Source: JAJKJG01 sp036556825 (lineage in GTDB: Bacteria > Pseudomonadota > Alphaproteobacteria > Rhizobiales > Beijerinckiaceae). Taken from it: a stretch of 64,000 nucleotides of DNA. The stretch lies in the NCBI GenBank assembly GCA_036556825.1, contig DATBIR010000100.1, positions 38,652 to 102,651 on the forward strand, read 5' to 3'. Of the stretch, positions 9,383-18,001 are shown in pieces. Under the pieces are notes generated by a model. That model had not been told where the DNA came from and did not search any database. It saw only the letters and a program-made list of their open reading frames with translations. How positions within the stretch are numbered: the stretch's first letter is position 1; the number at the start of each line of letters is the position of its first letter. The translations under genes were made by a program, and so were the position numbers.

Positions 9383-9829
9383 TCAGCGGGGACGTGGTGC
9401 CGCCGCCCCGGGGATCGTGCCTGTTCCCGTGGGCATGCCCGCGGCGGGGCCGGTCTGCGGCGTACACACGACACGCTCGTCGAACACGTAGCAGACGCTC
9501 ATCCCGCCGGTGCGGTAATTGACGCGGAACACGCCGCCCTCGCGTTCGTGACGGGACGCGACGAGCCCGTATTCCGCCGGCGCCTGCGGGCCGGCCCCTT
9601 CGCCGGCGGCGAAGCAAAGCGTGGCGCCGACCGTGCCTTCCTGTAGCCCGTATTGACAGGAGATCACCTCGCCCGTGACGCGATCGACGCGGTAGATGCG
9701 ATTGAGGTCGGTCTGCGGGGCCGGCACGAAGTCGTAGGACGAGGCCCGGACCGGGGGGCTCGCCACTGCCGCGGCGACGACCATGGCCCCCGCAAGCCCC
9801 CGCACGCCCCACCTCATGGTTAACTTCAT
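9383..9829 (-). CDS. small secreted protein of unknown function
   Basis: A 148-residue protein with an N-terminal signal peptide ending near VRA/SS. The mature part contains two repeats of a pattern 'Y.V....GE...C.Y' (IYRVDRVTGEVISCQYG and VFRVNYRTGGMSVCYVFDE) with four cysteines that could form two disulfides, then a Pro/Gly/Ala-rich tail. I recognise no named family. The repeated 'YRxDxxTG' strand pattern resembles short beta-sheet proteins that describe a value and a label, but this is only an impression. It stands alone, with 109 bp to gabD on the left and divergent gph on the right. Confidence 0.6.
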   Translation of the reverse strand: MKLTMRWGVRGLAGAMVVAAAVASPPVRASSYDFVPAPQTDLNRIYRVDRVTGEVISCQYGLQEGTVGATLCFAAGEGAGPQAPAEYGLVASRHEREGGVFRVNYRTGGMSVCYVFDERVVCTPQTGPAAGMPTGTGTIPGAAAPRPR

Positions 9830-9907
9830 ATCAAGCTCTCACGAATCAGATGGCAAGGATAATACGCCTCGCGGCTTGATCGCGCAGGCTGGCGCGGCTA
9901 GCCAAAG

Positions 9908-10624
9908 ATGATGCGAAGTCTTGCTCCCACGGCCGTTTTCGATCTCGACGGCACGCTCGCCGACACGGCTCCCGACCTTGTCGCGACCCTGAACGTCGTG
10001 CTCGCCCGGGAAGGCCTGCCGGCCCTGCCCCTGGCGGAAGCCCGCAAAATGATCGGCCACGGGGCGCGCGTCCTCATCGAGCGCGGCCTCGAAGCGGCGG
10101 GGGTCGAGGGAACCCCTGACCATCTCGACGAGCTCTATCGCTTTTTTCTCGCGCACTACGCGGACCATCTTTGCGTCGAAACCCGCCTGTTTCCTGGCGT
10201 CGTCGAGGCGCTCGATCACCTCGACGCGCATGGCTTCCGCCTGGCCGTGTGCACCAACAAGGTGAAGGCCCATTCGGTGAAGCTTCTCGAGGCCCTCGGC
10301 CTGGCGCATCGCTTCGCCGTGATCTGCGGCCGCGACAGCTTCCCCTACGTCAAGCCCGATCCGCGCCACCTGACGCTGACGATCGAGGCCGCCGGCGGAA
10401 ACCCGAGCCGGGCCGTCATGATCGGGGACTCGCGGACAGACATCGTGACCGCCCGGACGGCGGAGATCCCGGTGGTGGCCGTGACCTTCGGCTATACCGA
10501 CGTGCCGGTGCGCCAGCTGGACCCAGACCTCGTCATCGACCATTACGACCAGCTCGCCGCGGCCGTGCACCGGCTGATCCCCACGGCCCTGACCGTGCCA
10601 AGTGCAGTCGCCTCGGCGCTCTGA
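9908..10624 (+). CDS. gph: phosphoglycolate phosphatase (HAD superfamily)
   Basis: A 238-residue HAD hydrolase removing phosphate from 2-phosphoglycolate, a by-product of DNA repair and oxygenase reactions. The catalytic motif I is FDLDGTLADTAPDL at the N-terminus (nucleophile and acid/base Asp). Motif II is in LAVCTNK, the motif III Lys is in YVKPDP, and motif IV is MIGDSRTDIVTAR. The alpha-helical C1 cap fits Gph. The ATG at 9908 is the first possible start that retains motif I. It is monocistronic and divergent from the small secreted protein gene. Confidence 0.88.
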   Translation: MMRSLAPTAVFDLDGTLADTAPDLVATLNVVLAREGLPALPLAEARKMIGHGARVLIERGLEAAGVEGTPDHLDELYRFFLAHYADHLCVETRLFPGVVEALDHLDAHGFRLAVCTNKVKAHSVKLLEALGLAHRFAVICGRDSFPYVKPDPRHLTLTIEAAGGNPSRAVMIGDSRTDIVTARTAEIPVVAVTFGYTDVPVRQLDPDLVIDHYDQLAAAVHRLIPTALTVPSAVASAL

Positions 10625-10757
10625 ACCCGGCCTCCTCGAGGCCAGAGCGGCCGGATTCTTTTACCTTCCAGACGCGTAATCGTCTTCGCGGACTGCCGTG
10701 GGCTTCGCCGGCTTATGCGCCCGCGGCTGGCGCTGGCTTCCGATGTAACTTGGGGAA

Positions 10758-10832
10758 TGGTGGGCGCGACAGGGATTGAACCTGTGACCCTTCGCGTGTG
10801 AAGCGAATGCTCTCCCGCTGAGCTACGCGCCC
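10758..10832 (-). tRNA. tRNA-Val (anticodon CAC), CCA encoded
   Basis: Reading the minus strand gives a cloverleaf. The acceptor stem is GGGCGCG paired with CGCGCCC. The D-arm contains GCTCAGCGGGAGAGC. The anticodon stem TTCGC/GCGAA encloses the loop TTCACAC, whose central triplet is CAC. The T-arm is CAGGTTCAATCCCTG (loop TTCAATC), followed by discriminator A and an encoded CCA. The anticodon reads the valine codon GTG. All stems pair without mismatch. It stands alone between gph and an L,D-transpeptidase gene. Confidence 0.95.
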
Positions 10833-10979
10833 CCTCGGGCCTTACTAGGTATCGGCCGCCTATGCGTCAAGGATGGCGGCTGGGCGCTCGATCCCGGATT
10901 GAATCGCGCTGTGCGTCGGGCAGGCGACAGGCATCCGCCCGGGTCGCGCCATCGTGAAGGCAGCGGCCTTTTCACCTTG

Positions 10980-11018
10980 AAAAAAAGCTTGGCCGTATCC
11001 GGATCAAAAGCCAAGCTT
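10980..11018 (-). terminator. orphan hairpin with T-run on the minus strand
   Basis: AAGCTTGGC at 10985-10993 pairs perfectly with GCCAAGCTT at 11010-11018 across a 16-base loop. On the minus strand the stem is followed by a run of T, the form of an intrinsic terminator. No minus-strand gene is visible upstream of it (the L,D-transpeptidase lies on the other strand), so it may end an unseen short transcript or be a dual-symmetry regulatory site in the transpeptidase leader. Confidence 0.35.
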
Positions 11019-11079
11019 GGGCGTTTCCTCCTGGTCAAAGTGTCGCGTCTCCTCCCCTAGTATCGTTCCGAGGCAACCC

Positions 11080-11667
11080 ATGCGTCGTATCACCACTGCC
11101 CTCGCAGGCCTCGCCTGCGCCGCCGCGGCCTGGACCGCGCCGGCAGCGGCCTATGAAATCGATCCCATCACCCGTGAGCCGATCGTTCCGTATTACGGAG
11201 GCAGCTACGGCTACCGGCCGCAGGCGGCCCGGGCGACCTACCGGCAGGTCGTGTCCATGAACGGCTACGGCGCCGGCACGGTCGTGATCTCCACGGCCCA
11301 GCGGCGTCTGTATTACGTGCTCGGCAACGGGCAGGCTATCAGCTACGGCATCGGCGTCGGCCGTCCCGGCTTCCAGTGGGCCGGCACCAAGACCATCACG
11401 GCGAAACGTGAATGGCCGGACTGGACCCCGCCCCCCCAGATGCTCAAGCGCCGCCCCGACCTGCCCCGCCATATGCGCGGCGGCATCAACAACCCGCTCG
11501 GCGCCCGCGCCATGTATCTGGGCGGCTCCCTCTTCCGCATCCACGGCTCCAACGAGCCGGAGACGATCGGCCAGGCCGTGTCGTCCGGGTGCATCCGCAT
11601 GACCAACTCGGACGTCGTCGACCTCTATAGCCGCGTCCGGGTCGGCACCCGGGTCGTCGTGCGCTGA
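11080..11667 (+). CDS. L,D-transpeptidase (ErfK/YbiS/YcfS/YnhG family)
   Basis: A 195-residue exported cysteine peptidase-fold enzyme that forms 3-3 peptidoglycan cross-links or attaches proteins to the wall. A signal peptide is cut after PAAA. The YkuD domain runs from about residue 50 to the end with VVISTAQRRLYYVLG and the catalytic signature HGSNEPETIGQAVSSGC-IRM (His, then Ser-x-Gly-Cys-x-Arg). Length is typical of the short single-domain type abundant in Rhizobiales. The frame opens 21 codons upstream, but the signal peptide and ATG at 11080 fit best. A strong terminator follows 25 bp after the stop. Confidence 0.9.
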   Translation: MRRITTALAGLACAAAAWTAPAAAYEIDPITREPIVPYYGGSYGYRPQAARATYRQVVSMNGYGAGTVVISTAQRRLYYVLGNGQAISYGIGVGRPGFQWAGTKTITAKREWPDWTPPPQMLKRRPDLPRHMRGGINNPLGARAMYLGGSLFRIHGSNEPETIGQAVSSGCIRMTNSDVVDLYSRVRVGTRVVVR

Positions 11668-11692
11668 TCGTCCAGCAGACCGCAAACCACCG

Positions 11693-11725
11693 AGGCCGGC
11701 CGACGTGCCGGCCTTTTTCCTTTTT
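11693..11725 (+). terminator. rho-independent terminator of the L,D-transpeptidase gene
   Basis: AGGCCGGC (11693-11700) and GCCGGCCT (11707-11714) form a perfect 8-bp stem with a six-base loop, followed by TTTTTCCTTTTT. The T-rich tail abuts the stop codon of the convergent DUF971 gene. Confidence 0.88.
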
Positions 11726-12105
11726 CACGACGGCCGCCGGCCGGCAGGCTCGCGGGACAGCCCCTTGGCGTCGAGTTCGGCGAGGTAGTTGGCCCAGCGC
11801 TCGGCATGGGCGGCGCCGAGCTCATACAGGTACTCCCAGCCGTAGATGCCGGTGTCGTGCATGTCGTCGAAGACCAGCTTGACGGCATAGTTGCCGACCG
11901 GCTGGACGCCGATGATCTCGACCCGGCTCTTTCCCGGCACGGTCTTGCGCTCCGACGGGCTATGGCCCTGGACCTCGGCGGACGGGCTCATCACGCGCAG
12001 GTATTCGGCCGGGAGGTCGAAGGCGGCGCCGTCGTCGAAGGTGACGCGCAGGATTCGCTTGTCCCCGGCCAGGCGGATTTCGGTCGGCCAGCGTTTCACC
12101 TCCAC
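11725..12105 (-). CDS. DUF971 domain protein (gamma-butyrobetaine hydroxylase-like N-terminal domain)
   Basis: A 126-residue protein consisting of one DUF971 domain. It shows WPTEIRLAGDKRILRVTFDDG, LPAEYLRVMSPSAEVQGHSP and a C-terminal FDDMHDTGIYGWEYLYELG, the conserved GIYSWDYL-type ending of the family. DUF971 is the small beta domain found at the N-terminus of gamma-butyrobetaine hydroxylase and as a stand-alone protein associated with Fe-S or apbC-linked loci in proteobacteria. The function of the single-domain form is not established. It is divergent from moaA with an 85-bp gap. Confidence 0.82.
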   Translation of the reverse strand: MEVKRWPTEIRLAGDKRILRVTFDDGAAFDLPAEYLRVMSPSAEVQGHSPSERKTVPGKSRVEIIGVQPVGNYAVKLVFDDMHDTGIYGWEYLYELGAAHAERWANYLAELDAKGLSREPAGRRPS

Positions 12106-12190
12106 GGATCCCTCTCGAAATTGCCGGGTCAGGCCATGCCGTCACGAAATTAAGATGCAAAGCCAGACGCCCGAACCTATAAATACCACC

Positions 12191-13249
12191 ATGGCTTCGA
12201 CTGTGAACGACCCTCATTCGCAACCCGCGGGCGCGCCCGCGCCTACCGGGCCCGCGCCCCTGATCGACCCGTTCGCGCGCCCGATCACCTATCTGCGCGT
12301 CTCGGTCACGGACCGCTGCGACTTCCGCTGCGTCTACTGCATGGCGGAAGACATGACCTTCCTGCCGAAGCGCGACCTTCTGACCCTCGAGGAGCTCGAC
12401 CGTGTCTGCACGGTCTTCGTCGAAAAAGGGGTGCGCAAGCTGCGCATCACCGGCGGCGAGCCGCTGGTGCGCCGCGACATCATGAGCCTGTTCCGGTCGC
12501 TGTCGCGTCATCTCGGGACCGGTGCCCTGGACGAGCTGACGGTCACGACCAACGGCTCGCAGCTGGCCCGCTATGCCGGCGAGCTCGCCGATTGCGGCGT
12601 CAGGCGCATCAACGTCTCCCTCGACACGCTCGACGCCGACCTTTTCAGGCGCATCACCCGCTGGGGCGATCTGGCCAGGGTCATGACCGGAATTGACGCG
12701 GCGCAGCGCGCCGGGCTGCAGATCAAGATCAACGCGGTGGCCCTGAAAGGGGTCAACGAGGACGAGATCGAGACGCTGATCGGGTGGGCCCATGGCCGCG
12801 ACATGGACCTGACGCTGATCGAGGTGATGCCGCTCGGCGACATCGAGCCCCAGCGCATCGACCAGTTCCTGCCGTTGTCGCTGGTGCGCGCCCGCCTCGG
12901 CGAGCGCTACACATTCGAGGACCTGGATTACCGCACGGGCGGCCCGGCCCGCTATGTCCGCGTCAAGGAAACCGGCGGCCGGCTCGGCTTCATCACGCCG
13001 ATGACCCACAATTTCTGCGAAAGCTGCAACCGCGTGCGGCTCACCTGCACGGGCACGCTCTACATGTGCCTCGGCCAGGAGGACGCCGCCGACCTGCGCG
13101 GCCCCCTGCGCATGTCGGAAGCCAACGAGCGCGTTGCGCAGGCGATCGACGAGGCGATCGCGCGCAAGCCCCGGGGCCACGATTTCATCATCGATCGGCG
13201 CCGCAACCGCCCGGCCGTCGGCCGTCACATGAGCGTGACCGGCGGCTGA
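12191..13249 (+). CDS. moaA: GTP 3',8-cyclase MoaA (molybdenum cofactor biosynthesis)
   Basis: A 352-residue radical-SAM enzyme that, with MoaC, turns GTP into cyclic pyranopterin monophosphate, the first step of molybdopterin synthesis. The radical-SAM cluster motif is CDFRCVYC near residue 50, followed by ITGGEPLVRRDI. The C-terminal second [4Fe-4S] site is NFCESCNRVRLTCTG with a third Cys in LYMCLG. The protein ends in the double glycine (SVTGG) required for activity. ATG at 12191 or an in-frame ATG at 12155 (12 codons longer) are both possible, and no clear ribosome site decides. The cofactor would serve the formate dehydrogenase encoded about 33 kb away. Confidence 0.93.
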   Translation: MASTVNDPHSQPAGAPAPTGPAPLIDPFARPITYLRVSVTDRCDFRCVYCMAEDMTFLPKRDLLTLEELDRVCTVFVEKGVRKLRITGGEPLVRRDIMSLFRSLSRHLGTGALDELTVTTNGSQLARYAGELADCGVRRINVSLDTLDADLFRRITRWGDLARVMTGIDAAQRAGLQIKINAVALKGVNEDEIETLIGWAHGRDMDLTLIEVMPLGDIEPQRIDQFLPLSLVRARLGERYTFEDLDYRTGGPARYVRVKETGGRLGFITPMTHNFCESCNRVRLTCTGTLYMCLGQEDAADLRGPLRMSEANERVAQAIDEAIARKPRGHDFIIDRRRNRPAVGRHMSVTGG

Positions 13250-13292
13250 CGCAAAGGCGAGCGAAGGAGCCGCGCCGGGCCGCCGGCTCGCG

Positions 13293-15068
13293 TCAGAAAT
13301 GGTAGGCCGTGCGGAAGGCGCCCCAATGCCGGCCGAAGACGCGAATCGGCACGGCGATCTCGCGCAGGACGACCATGCGTCCCGCAACTTCGTGGATGGA
13401 CGACTGGATCACGAAGGGCCGGCTCGACCGCGCCGCGATAAGATCGGTGCGGTGATCGAAAATCCGTTTGTTGCGTGAGTTGACGCTGTTCCAGGCAGGA
13501 TCGCCGGGATGTTGCGGCTGCGCGTATTTGCGATTGTGGACCGGAACGTAACCGTTCCGGTCGATGGCGAAGCAGAACGAGAGGCGATTGTCCGAGAGCA
13601 GCAGGGGCTCCTGGATGCCCGGCAACAGGTCCTCGAGCACCTGCGTGTAGGCGGTGCCATATTGCGGCGGGCTGGTGCCGGGAATCGGCCGGTATCTGGT
13701 ATCGAACAGCTGCTCGCGCGACAGGCGGCCGCTGCTGGCCGCCTCATCGAACATCGCTTCGATCTGCCGGGCCGCATTGGTCGCGGTCGCGACCAGCGGC
13801 CGGTATTCCTGCTCGATATCGGCCATCAGCTCGGCGAGGCCGTCTTGCGCAGCCGGGCTAAGATGATCGAACGCGCAGTGGAAGCCCAGCGCGGTCACCG
13901 CGACAACGCGCGCGGACAGGCGACCGACCGGCTCGAGATCGAAGTCGAACATCGAGCCGACGGTCTCCGCGATGCCGTCGACCGGCGCCATCAGCACGCC
14001 TCCGGCGCTGATATCGATGGTCCGGGTGGTGAGGGAACGCCCGCCCGACGACAAGGTGACGGTCAGGTCGACCGGGTAGCGATCATGGCGGCGGCGGTCG
14101 GCACCCTCGGTCTGACGCACGATCGTCACGAAACGCTGCGCCAGCCCGTTGGCCAGAACCTCGGCGTTGGCCGTCATCAGCGCCGCCTGCGCAATGCGGC
14201 CAGCCGGTCCGCCGGCGCCGGCATCGAGCTCCCGGATGCTGCCGCTGACGCGCTCGACGGTGGCCGCGACGTCCTTGCCTTGCCGTGCAAGCTGTCCCAG
14301 GCACGCATTCTGCTCCGCCACAGAGGTGCATACCGTGGTGAAAAGTGGCTGCGTCTCCTCGATCTCGGAGACGACCCTGTCGACCACGCGCATCGAAGAG
14401 TCGGCGCCCTCACGCAGCTGGCCGATGCGCGCCTGAATCTCGGTCGCGGCATTGCCCGTCGCAACCGACAGGGATTTGATGTCTTTGGCGACGAGCGCGA
14501 AATCGCGCCCTGCAGGCCCTGCCCGGGCGGCCTCGATGGTCGCGTTCAGCGCAAGCAGGTTGGCCTGGCGCGCCACGGCCGAAATCGCTTCGAGAACGCG
14601 CGCGATCTCCTCGATCGTGCGGCCCAGATCGGCGACCACCACGCGGGCGCCGTGCGCACAGGAGGCGGCGTCACGCAGTTGCGCCGCGGCGGCGTCGACG
14701 GCGAGCGTGACGGCCCGCGAGCTGCCGGCGAGGTCGTGCGTCGCGGCTGCGAGGCTGCCGGCCTGCCTGGCGGCATCCTGACCCGTCACCGCGAGCGCGT
14801 CGATGCGGTTCCCCATATCGGCGAGATCGTCACCGGCCGCCCTGACGCCGGAGATTGCGGCGTGGACGCCCTTGCCTACGGCATTGATCGCGCCGACGAC
14901 ATCCCGCTCGAGCGAGTCCGCCATCTCGGCGGCAAGCGCTGCCGCGGTCGCGGACTCCACGTCGTTGCGGGTTGGCGCCGGATGGCTCGCGTAGGCCGCG
15001 CAATCCGGCTCCAACTCGATGGCCACGGGTCTTCGGCGGAATGCGGCTAAGGCAGGGAGCTGTCGCAT
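13293..15068 (-). CDS. soluble methyl-accepting chemotaxis-like receptor with internal PilZ and C-terminal sensor-like domain
   Basis: A 591-residue protein without membrane helices. Residues about 40-310 are the helical MCP signalling hairpin, with the tip sequence VARQANLLALNATIEAARAG and VAKDIKSLSVATG. Residues about 325-415 form a PilZ domain, recognised by RRRHDRYPVDLTVTL (the RxxxR c-di-GMP motif) and DISAGGVLM. The remaining 170 residues contain FAIDRNGYVPVHNRKYAQP and NRKIF-type segments, similar to PAS/Cache-like receptor C-terminal domains. The sensory domain thus follows the output hairpin, the reverse of classical MCPs. It probably links c-di-GMP or a cytoplasmic ligand to a CheA array. 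No che genes are near. Confidence 0.82.
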   Translation of the reverse strand: MRQLPALAAFRRRPVAIELEPDCAAYASHPAPTRNDVESATAAALAAEMADSLERDVVGAINAVGKGVHAAISGVRAAGDDLADMGNRIDALAVTGQDAARQAGSLAAATHDLAGSSRAVTLAVDAAAAQLRDAASCAHGARVVVADLGRTIEEIARVLEAISAVARQANLLALNATIEAARAGPAGRDFALVAKDIKSLSVATGNAATEIQARIGQLREGADSSMRVVDRVVSEIEETQPLFTTVCTSVAEQNACLGQLARQGKDVAATVERVSGSIRELDAGAGGPAGRIAQAALMTANAEVLANGLAQRFVTIVRQTEGADRRRHDRYPVDLTVTLSSGGRSLTTRTIDISAGGVLMAPVDGIAETVGSMFDFDLEPVGRLSARVVAVTALGFHCAFDHLSPAAQDGLAELMADIEQEYRPLVATATNAARQIEAMFDEAASSGRLSREQLFDTRYRPIPGTSPPQYGTAYTQVLEDLLPGIQEPLLLSDNRLSFCFAIDRNGYVPVHNRKYAQPQHPGDPAWNSVNSRNKRIFDHRTDLIAARSSRPFVIQSSIHEVAGRMVVLREIAVPIRVFGRHWGAFRTAYHF

Positions 15069-15173
15069 GCAGAGCTGGAAATTCGTGGCGATGTTTCCCG
15101 GCTTAAAGTTAACGGGCTGTTAAACAGGGGGCCGCCGCGACCAGGCGGCGCGCGCAGTTATTCTTGTGGCCGG

Positions 15174-16124
15174 TTGGAATCAGACGTAACGAGGCGCTGC
15201 CAATCCTCGGGCCAACCCTTGCACCGATCTGCAGAAAACCGCCGCGGCATCGTCGCGATGCTGGCAGCCATGACCTTCTTTGTGTTCGGCGACACGGTGC
15301 TGAAGCTTGCCGCTTCAACCTTTCCGCCGGGCCAGATCATGGCCGTCCGCGGCGCTTTCGCGGTTCTGATCACCTTGAGCTTCATCGCTGCCACAAAGCA
15401 GCTCGGTGAGTTGCATCGCGCGCTCTCGCGGCTCGTGCTGCTGCGGGCGATTCTCGAGGCGGCGGTGGCCTTTCTGTTCATCACCAGCGTGGCGGTCCTG
15501 CCGCTCGCCAACATCACGGCGATCCTCCAGGCGACCCCGATCATTCTCACATTGATGACGGTCGTCCTCGGCATCGAGCAGGTCGGATGGCGGCGCTGGA
15601 GCGCGATTCTGTGCGGATTTGCGGGCGTGCTCCTGATCGTGAGGCCAAGTCCCGTGCAATTCGATATCTATGCCCTCCTCGCCCTGGCGACGGCGGCGCT
15701 GGTCGCCGTGCGCGATCTCGTCACCCGCGCGATCGGCCTCTACGTCCCCTCGAGCGTGATCACCTTTTCGACGACCCTGGCGGTCGCGGTGGCCGGCGTC
15801 GTCGTCGGACTTGCCGAGGGCTGGCAGCCTGTCGGGGCGTCCGAAGCGGTCCTCCTGTTCGCGGCGGCGGTCCTGGTGACGCTCGGCAACGCGACGATCG
15901 TGATGGCGTTTCGCGGCACCGACGTATCCGTGGTGTCTCCGTTTCGCTACAGCAACGTCCCCTTCGCCATCGTGCTCGGCTTTTTCGTGTTCGGCGAGCT
16001 CCCCGACGTCATCGCCTTTGCCGGCATCGCCCTGATCATCGCCAGCGGCATGTATACCATCCATCGGGAGCAGGTGCGGCAGCGGGCGGCGCGCGCGCTG
16101 GCGTCCGCGAATCCAGCCCCGTGA
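15174..16124 (+). CDS. EamA/DMT-family membrane transporter
   Basis: A 316-residue protein with about ten membrane helices arranged as two EamA repeats, the drug/metabolite transporter architecture. Repeat 1 begins GIVAMLAAMTFFVFGDTVLKL and includes the conserved ITAILQATPIILTLMTVVLG. Repeat 2 includes VVSPFRYSNVPFAIVLGFFVFGELP near residue 265, the typical second-repeat signature. Such proteins usually export amino acids or other metabolites, and the substrate cannot be told. An alternative start is the internal Met just before the first helix. Its stop overlaps the GTG start of the following MFS gene, so both are probably co-translated. Confidence 0.87.
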   Translation: MESDVTRRCQSSGQPLHRSAENRRGIVAMLAAMTFFVFGDTVLKLAASTFPPGQIMAVRGAFAVLITLSFIAATKQLGELHRALSRLVLLRAILEAAVAFLFITSVAVLPLANITAILQATPIILTLMTVVLGIEQVGWRRWSAILCGFAGVLLIVRPSPVQFDIYALLALATAALVAVRDLVTRAIGLYVPSSVITFSTTLAVAVAGVVVGLAEGWQPVGASEAVLLFAAAVLVTLGNATIVMAFRGTDVSVVSPFRYSNVPFAIVLGFFVFGELPDVIAFAGIALIIASGMYTIHREQVRQRAARALASANPAP

Positions 16125-17305
16125 GCGGCACGTTGCATCCCGTGCCACGGCCGCCGCTCGCCGTGCTGATCGCCATCTCGGCGCTGCAGCCCTTTGCGCT
16201 CAACGTCCTTGCGCCCGCCCTGCCCGGCCTGGCGCGATCGTTGGCGACCGATTATGCGACCATCCAGCTGACGCTCACCTTGTACCTCGTCGTGGTTGCG
16301 GTGGTGCAACTGGTCATCGGGCCGGTCTCCGACCAGGTCGGCCGTCGCCCGTGCATCCTCGCCGGCATCGCCCTGTTCATGGCCGGATCCCTGATCGGAG
16401 TCCTCGCCACCGACATTCCGACCCTGCTCCTGGCGCGCGTCGTTCAGGCCATAGGCGGCGGCACCTGCTTTGCGCTGGCGCGCGCCGTCGTGCGCGACGT
16501 TGCATCGAAGAACGAAGCCGCGAGCCTGATCGGCTACATCGCCATGGTGATGGTGCTGTCGCCCATGGTGGCGCCGCTGGTCGGCGGGCTCATCGACGCG
16601 CATTTCGGCTGGCGGTCGATCTTCCTCGTCATGCTCGGCCTTGCCGCCCCGGTCGGGTTGGCGGCGGTGTGGCGGTTGCACGAAACCGCGCGGTCGCGCG
16701 GGCAAGGCTCCCTCGGCACGGTCTTCGCTGCCTTCCCCCTTCTGCTGCGCAATCGTCTGTTCGTCGGCTATGCGCTGTCCCTGGCCTTCACGACGGCGGG
16801 CTTCTTCACGTTGATTGGCGGCGCGCCCTATGTCGTGGTCGAGGCGATGGGCAACTCGCCGGCGGTCTACGGCGCGTTCTTCATCGCCAATGGCGTCGGC
16901 TATATGGTCGGGAATTTCATCTCCGGCCGCTACGGCCAGCGCATCGGCAGCGAACGCCTGATCCTGATCGGCAACGCCCTCTCGCTCTTCTCCACCCTGA
17001 TCGAGCTGCCCTTCGTGGTCTTCGGATACTGGACGCCCGCAACCCTGTTCCTGCCCCTGTCCCTCAACGCCGTCGGTAATGGCCTGACGATACCGGGCGG
17101 CACAGCCTCGGCTTTGTCCGTGCGTCCCGATCTGGCCGGCGCCGCCGCCGGCCTCGCCGGCGCGATGCAGCTCGGGGCGGGAGCGCTCGCCTCGATCGTG
17201 GTCGGCTACACGGTCACGCTCTGGCCTGCCTCCCTCGCCTGGCTGATGCTGCTATGCGCCGCCGCGGCCTGTGTCGCGCTGTACGTCACGCGGATCACGA
17301 GATGA
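16121..17305 (+). CDS. Bcr/CflA-family multidrug efflux MFS transporter
   Basis: A 394-residue twelve-helix major facilitator protein. It has the Bcr/CflA N-terminus (LQPFALNVLAPALPGLARSLATDYATIQLTLTLYL region), MFS motif A as GPVSDQVGRRPCILAGIALF, and motif C-like RVVQAIGGGTCFALARAVVRD. The family exports drugs such as bicyclomycin or chloramphenicol and sulfonamides by proton antiport. The frame is open far upstream inside the EamA gene, so the start is taken as GTG overlapping the EamA stop (GTGA). The pair forms a two-gene exporter unit. Confidence 0.88.
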   Translation: MSGTLHPVPRPPLAVLIAISALQPFALNVLAPALPGLARSLATDYATIQLTLTLYLVVVAVVQLVIGPVSDQVGRRPCILAGIALFMAGSLIGVLATDIPTLLLARVVQAIGGGTCFALARAVVRDVASKNEAASLIGYIAMVMVLSPMVAPLVGGLIDAHFGWRSIFLVMLGLAAPVGLAAVWRLHETARSRGQGSLGTVFAAFPLLLRNRLFVGYALSLAFTTAGFFTLIGGAPYVVVEAMGNSPAVYGAFFIANGVGYMVGNFISGRYGQRIGSERLILIGNALSLFSTLIELPFVVFGYWTPATLFLPLSLNAVGNGLTIPGGTASALSVRPDLAGAAAGLAGAMQLGAGALASIVVGYTVTLWPASLAWLMLLCAAAACVALYVTRITR

Positions 17306-17432
17306 GCAACGATCGTGCCGAGGGATCGCACGGGCGTGCCGTTGCAGGAACCGGACTGTTGCGCGTTAATAGCAGCGACCGGGACGCGGAAGCCTTGGGA
17401 TCGGGCTCCGTCCTCAACCTTCGGGACTGTCC

Positions 17433-17972
17433 ATGCCGACGCTTCTCGCCCTGAGCCGCCGCATCGACGCGATCAGCAAGGCGGCGGGCTGGGTCGCCGA
17501 ATGGCTCGTGCTCGCCGCCTGCCTGGTCAGCGCCGCCAACGCGACCGTGCGCTACCTGTTCAGCTACAGCTCGAACGGATGGCTCGAAATCCAGTGGTAC
17601 ATGTTCGGCGCATTGGTCTTCCTCGGTGCCTCGCAGACGCTGAGGGCCAACGAGCACGTGCGGGTCGATCTGTTCTATTCCTGGGTTTCCGACCGGACGC
17701 GGCTGTGGATCGACGCGCTCGGCTTCATCCTGTTCTTCATCCCGGTCACCGTTTTTCTGACCTGGCTGACCGTCCCGTTTTTCGTGAGATCGTTCGAGCT
17801 CGGCGAATATTCGAACAATGCCGGCGGCCTGATCCTGTGGCCGATCAAGCTGATCCTGCCGCTCGGATTCGCTCTTCTCACGCTTCAGGGCGTCTCCGAA
17901 CTCGTCAAACGTCTTGCCGCCCTGCACGGCGACCTGAGGCTCGAGACGCACTACGAAAAACCGCTGCAGTAA
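17433..17972 (+). CDS. TRAP transporter small permease subunit (DctQ)
   Basis: A 179-residue protein with four predicted helices. The family motif is LEIQWYMFGALVFLGASQTLRANEHVRVDLFY near residue 50 (E.QWY then an N.HVR.D element), which defines DctQ. It precedes the large permease gene by 29 bp on the same strand. The subunit stabilises and helps energise Na+-driven TRAP uptake of organic acids. No DctP-type binding protein gene is adjacent on either side. Confidence 0.88.
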   Translation: MPTLLALSRRIDAISKAAGWVAEWLVLAACLVSAANATVRYLFSYSSNGWLEIQWYMFGALVFLGASQTLRANEHVRVDLFYSWVSDRTRLWIDALGFILFFIPVTVFLTWLTVPFFVRSFELGEYSNNAGGLILWPIKLILPLGFALLTLQGVSELVKRLAALHGDLRLETHYEKPLQ

Positions 17973-18001
17973 GGCCGCCCTGTTGCTCCGGGACTGAACC
18001 G

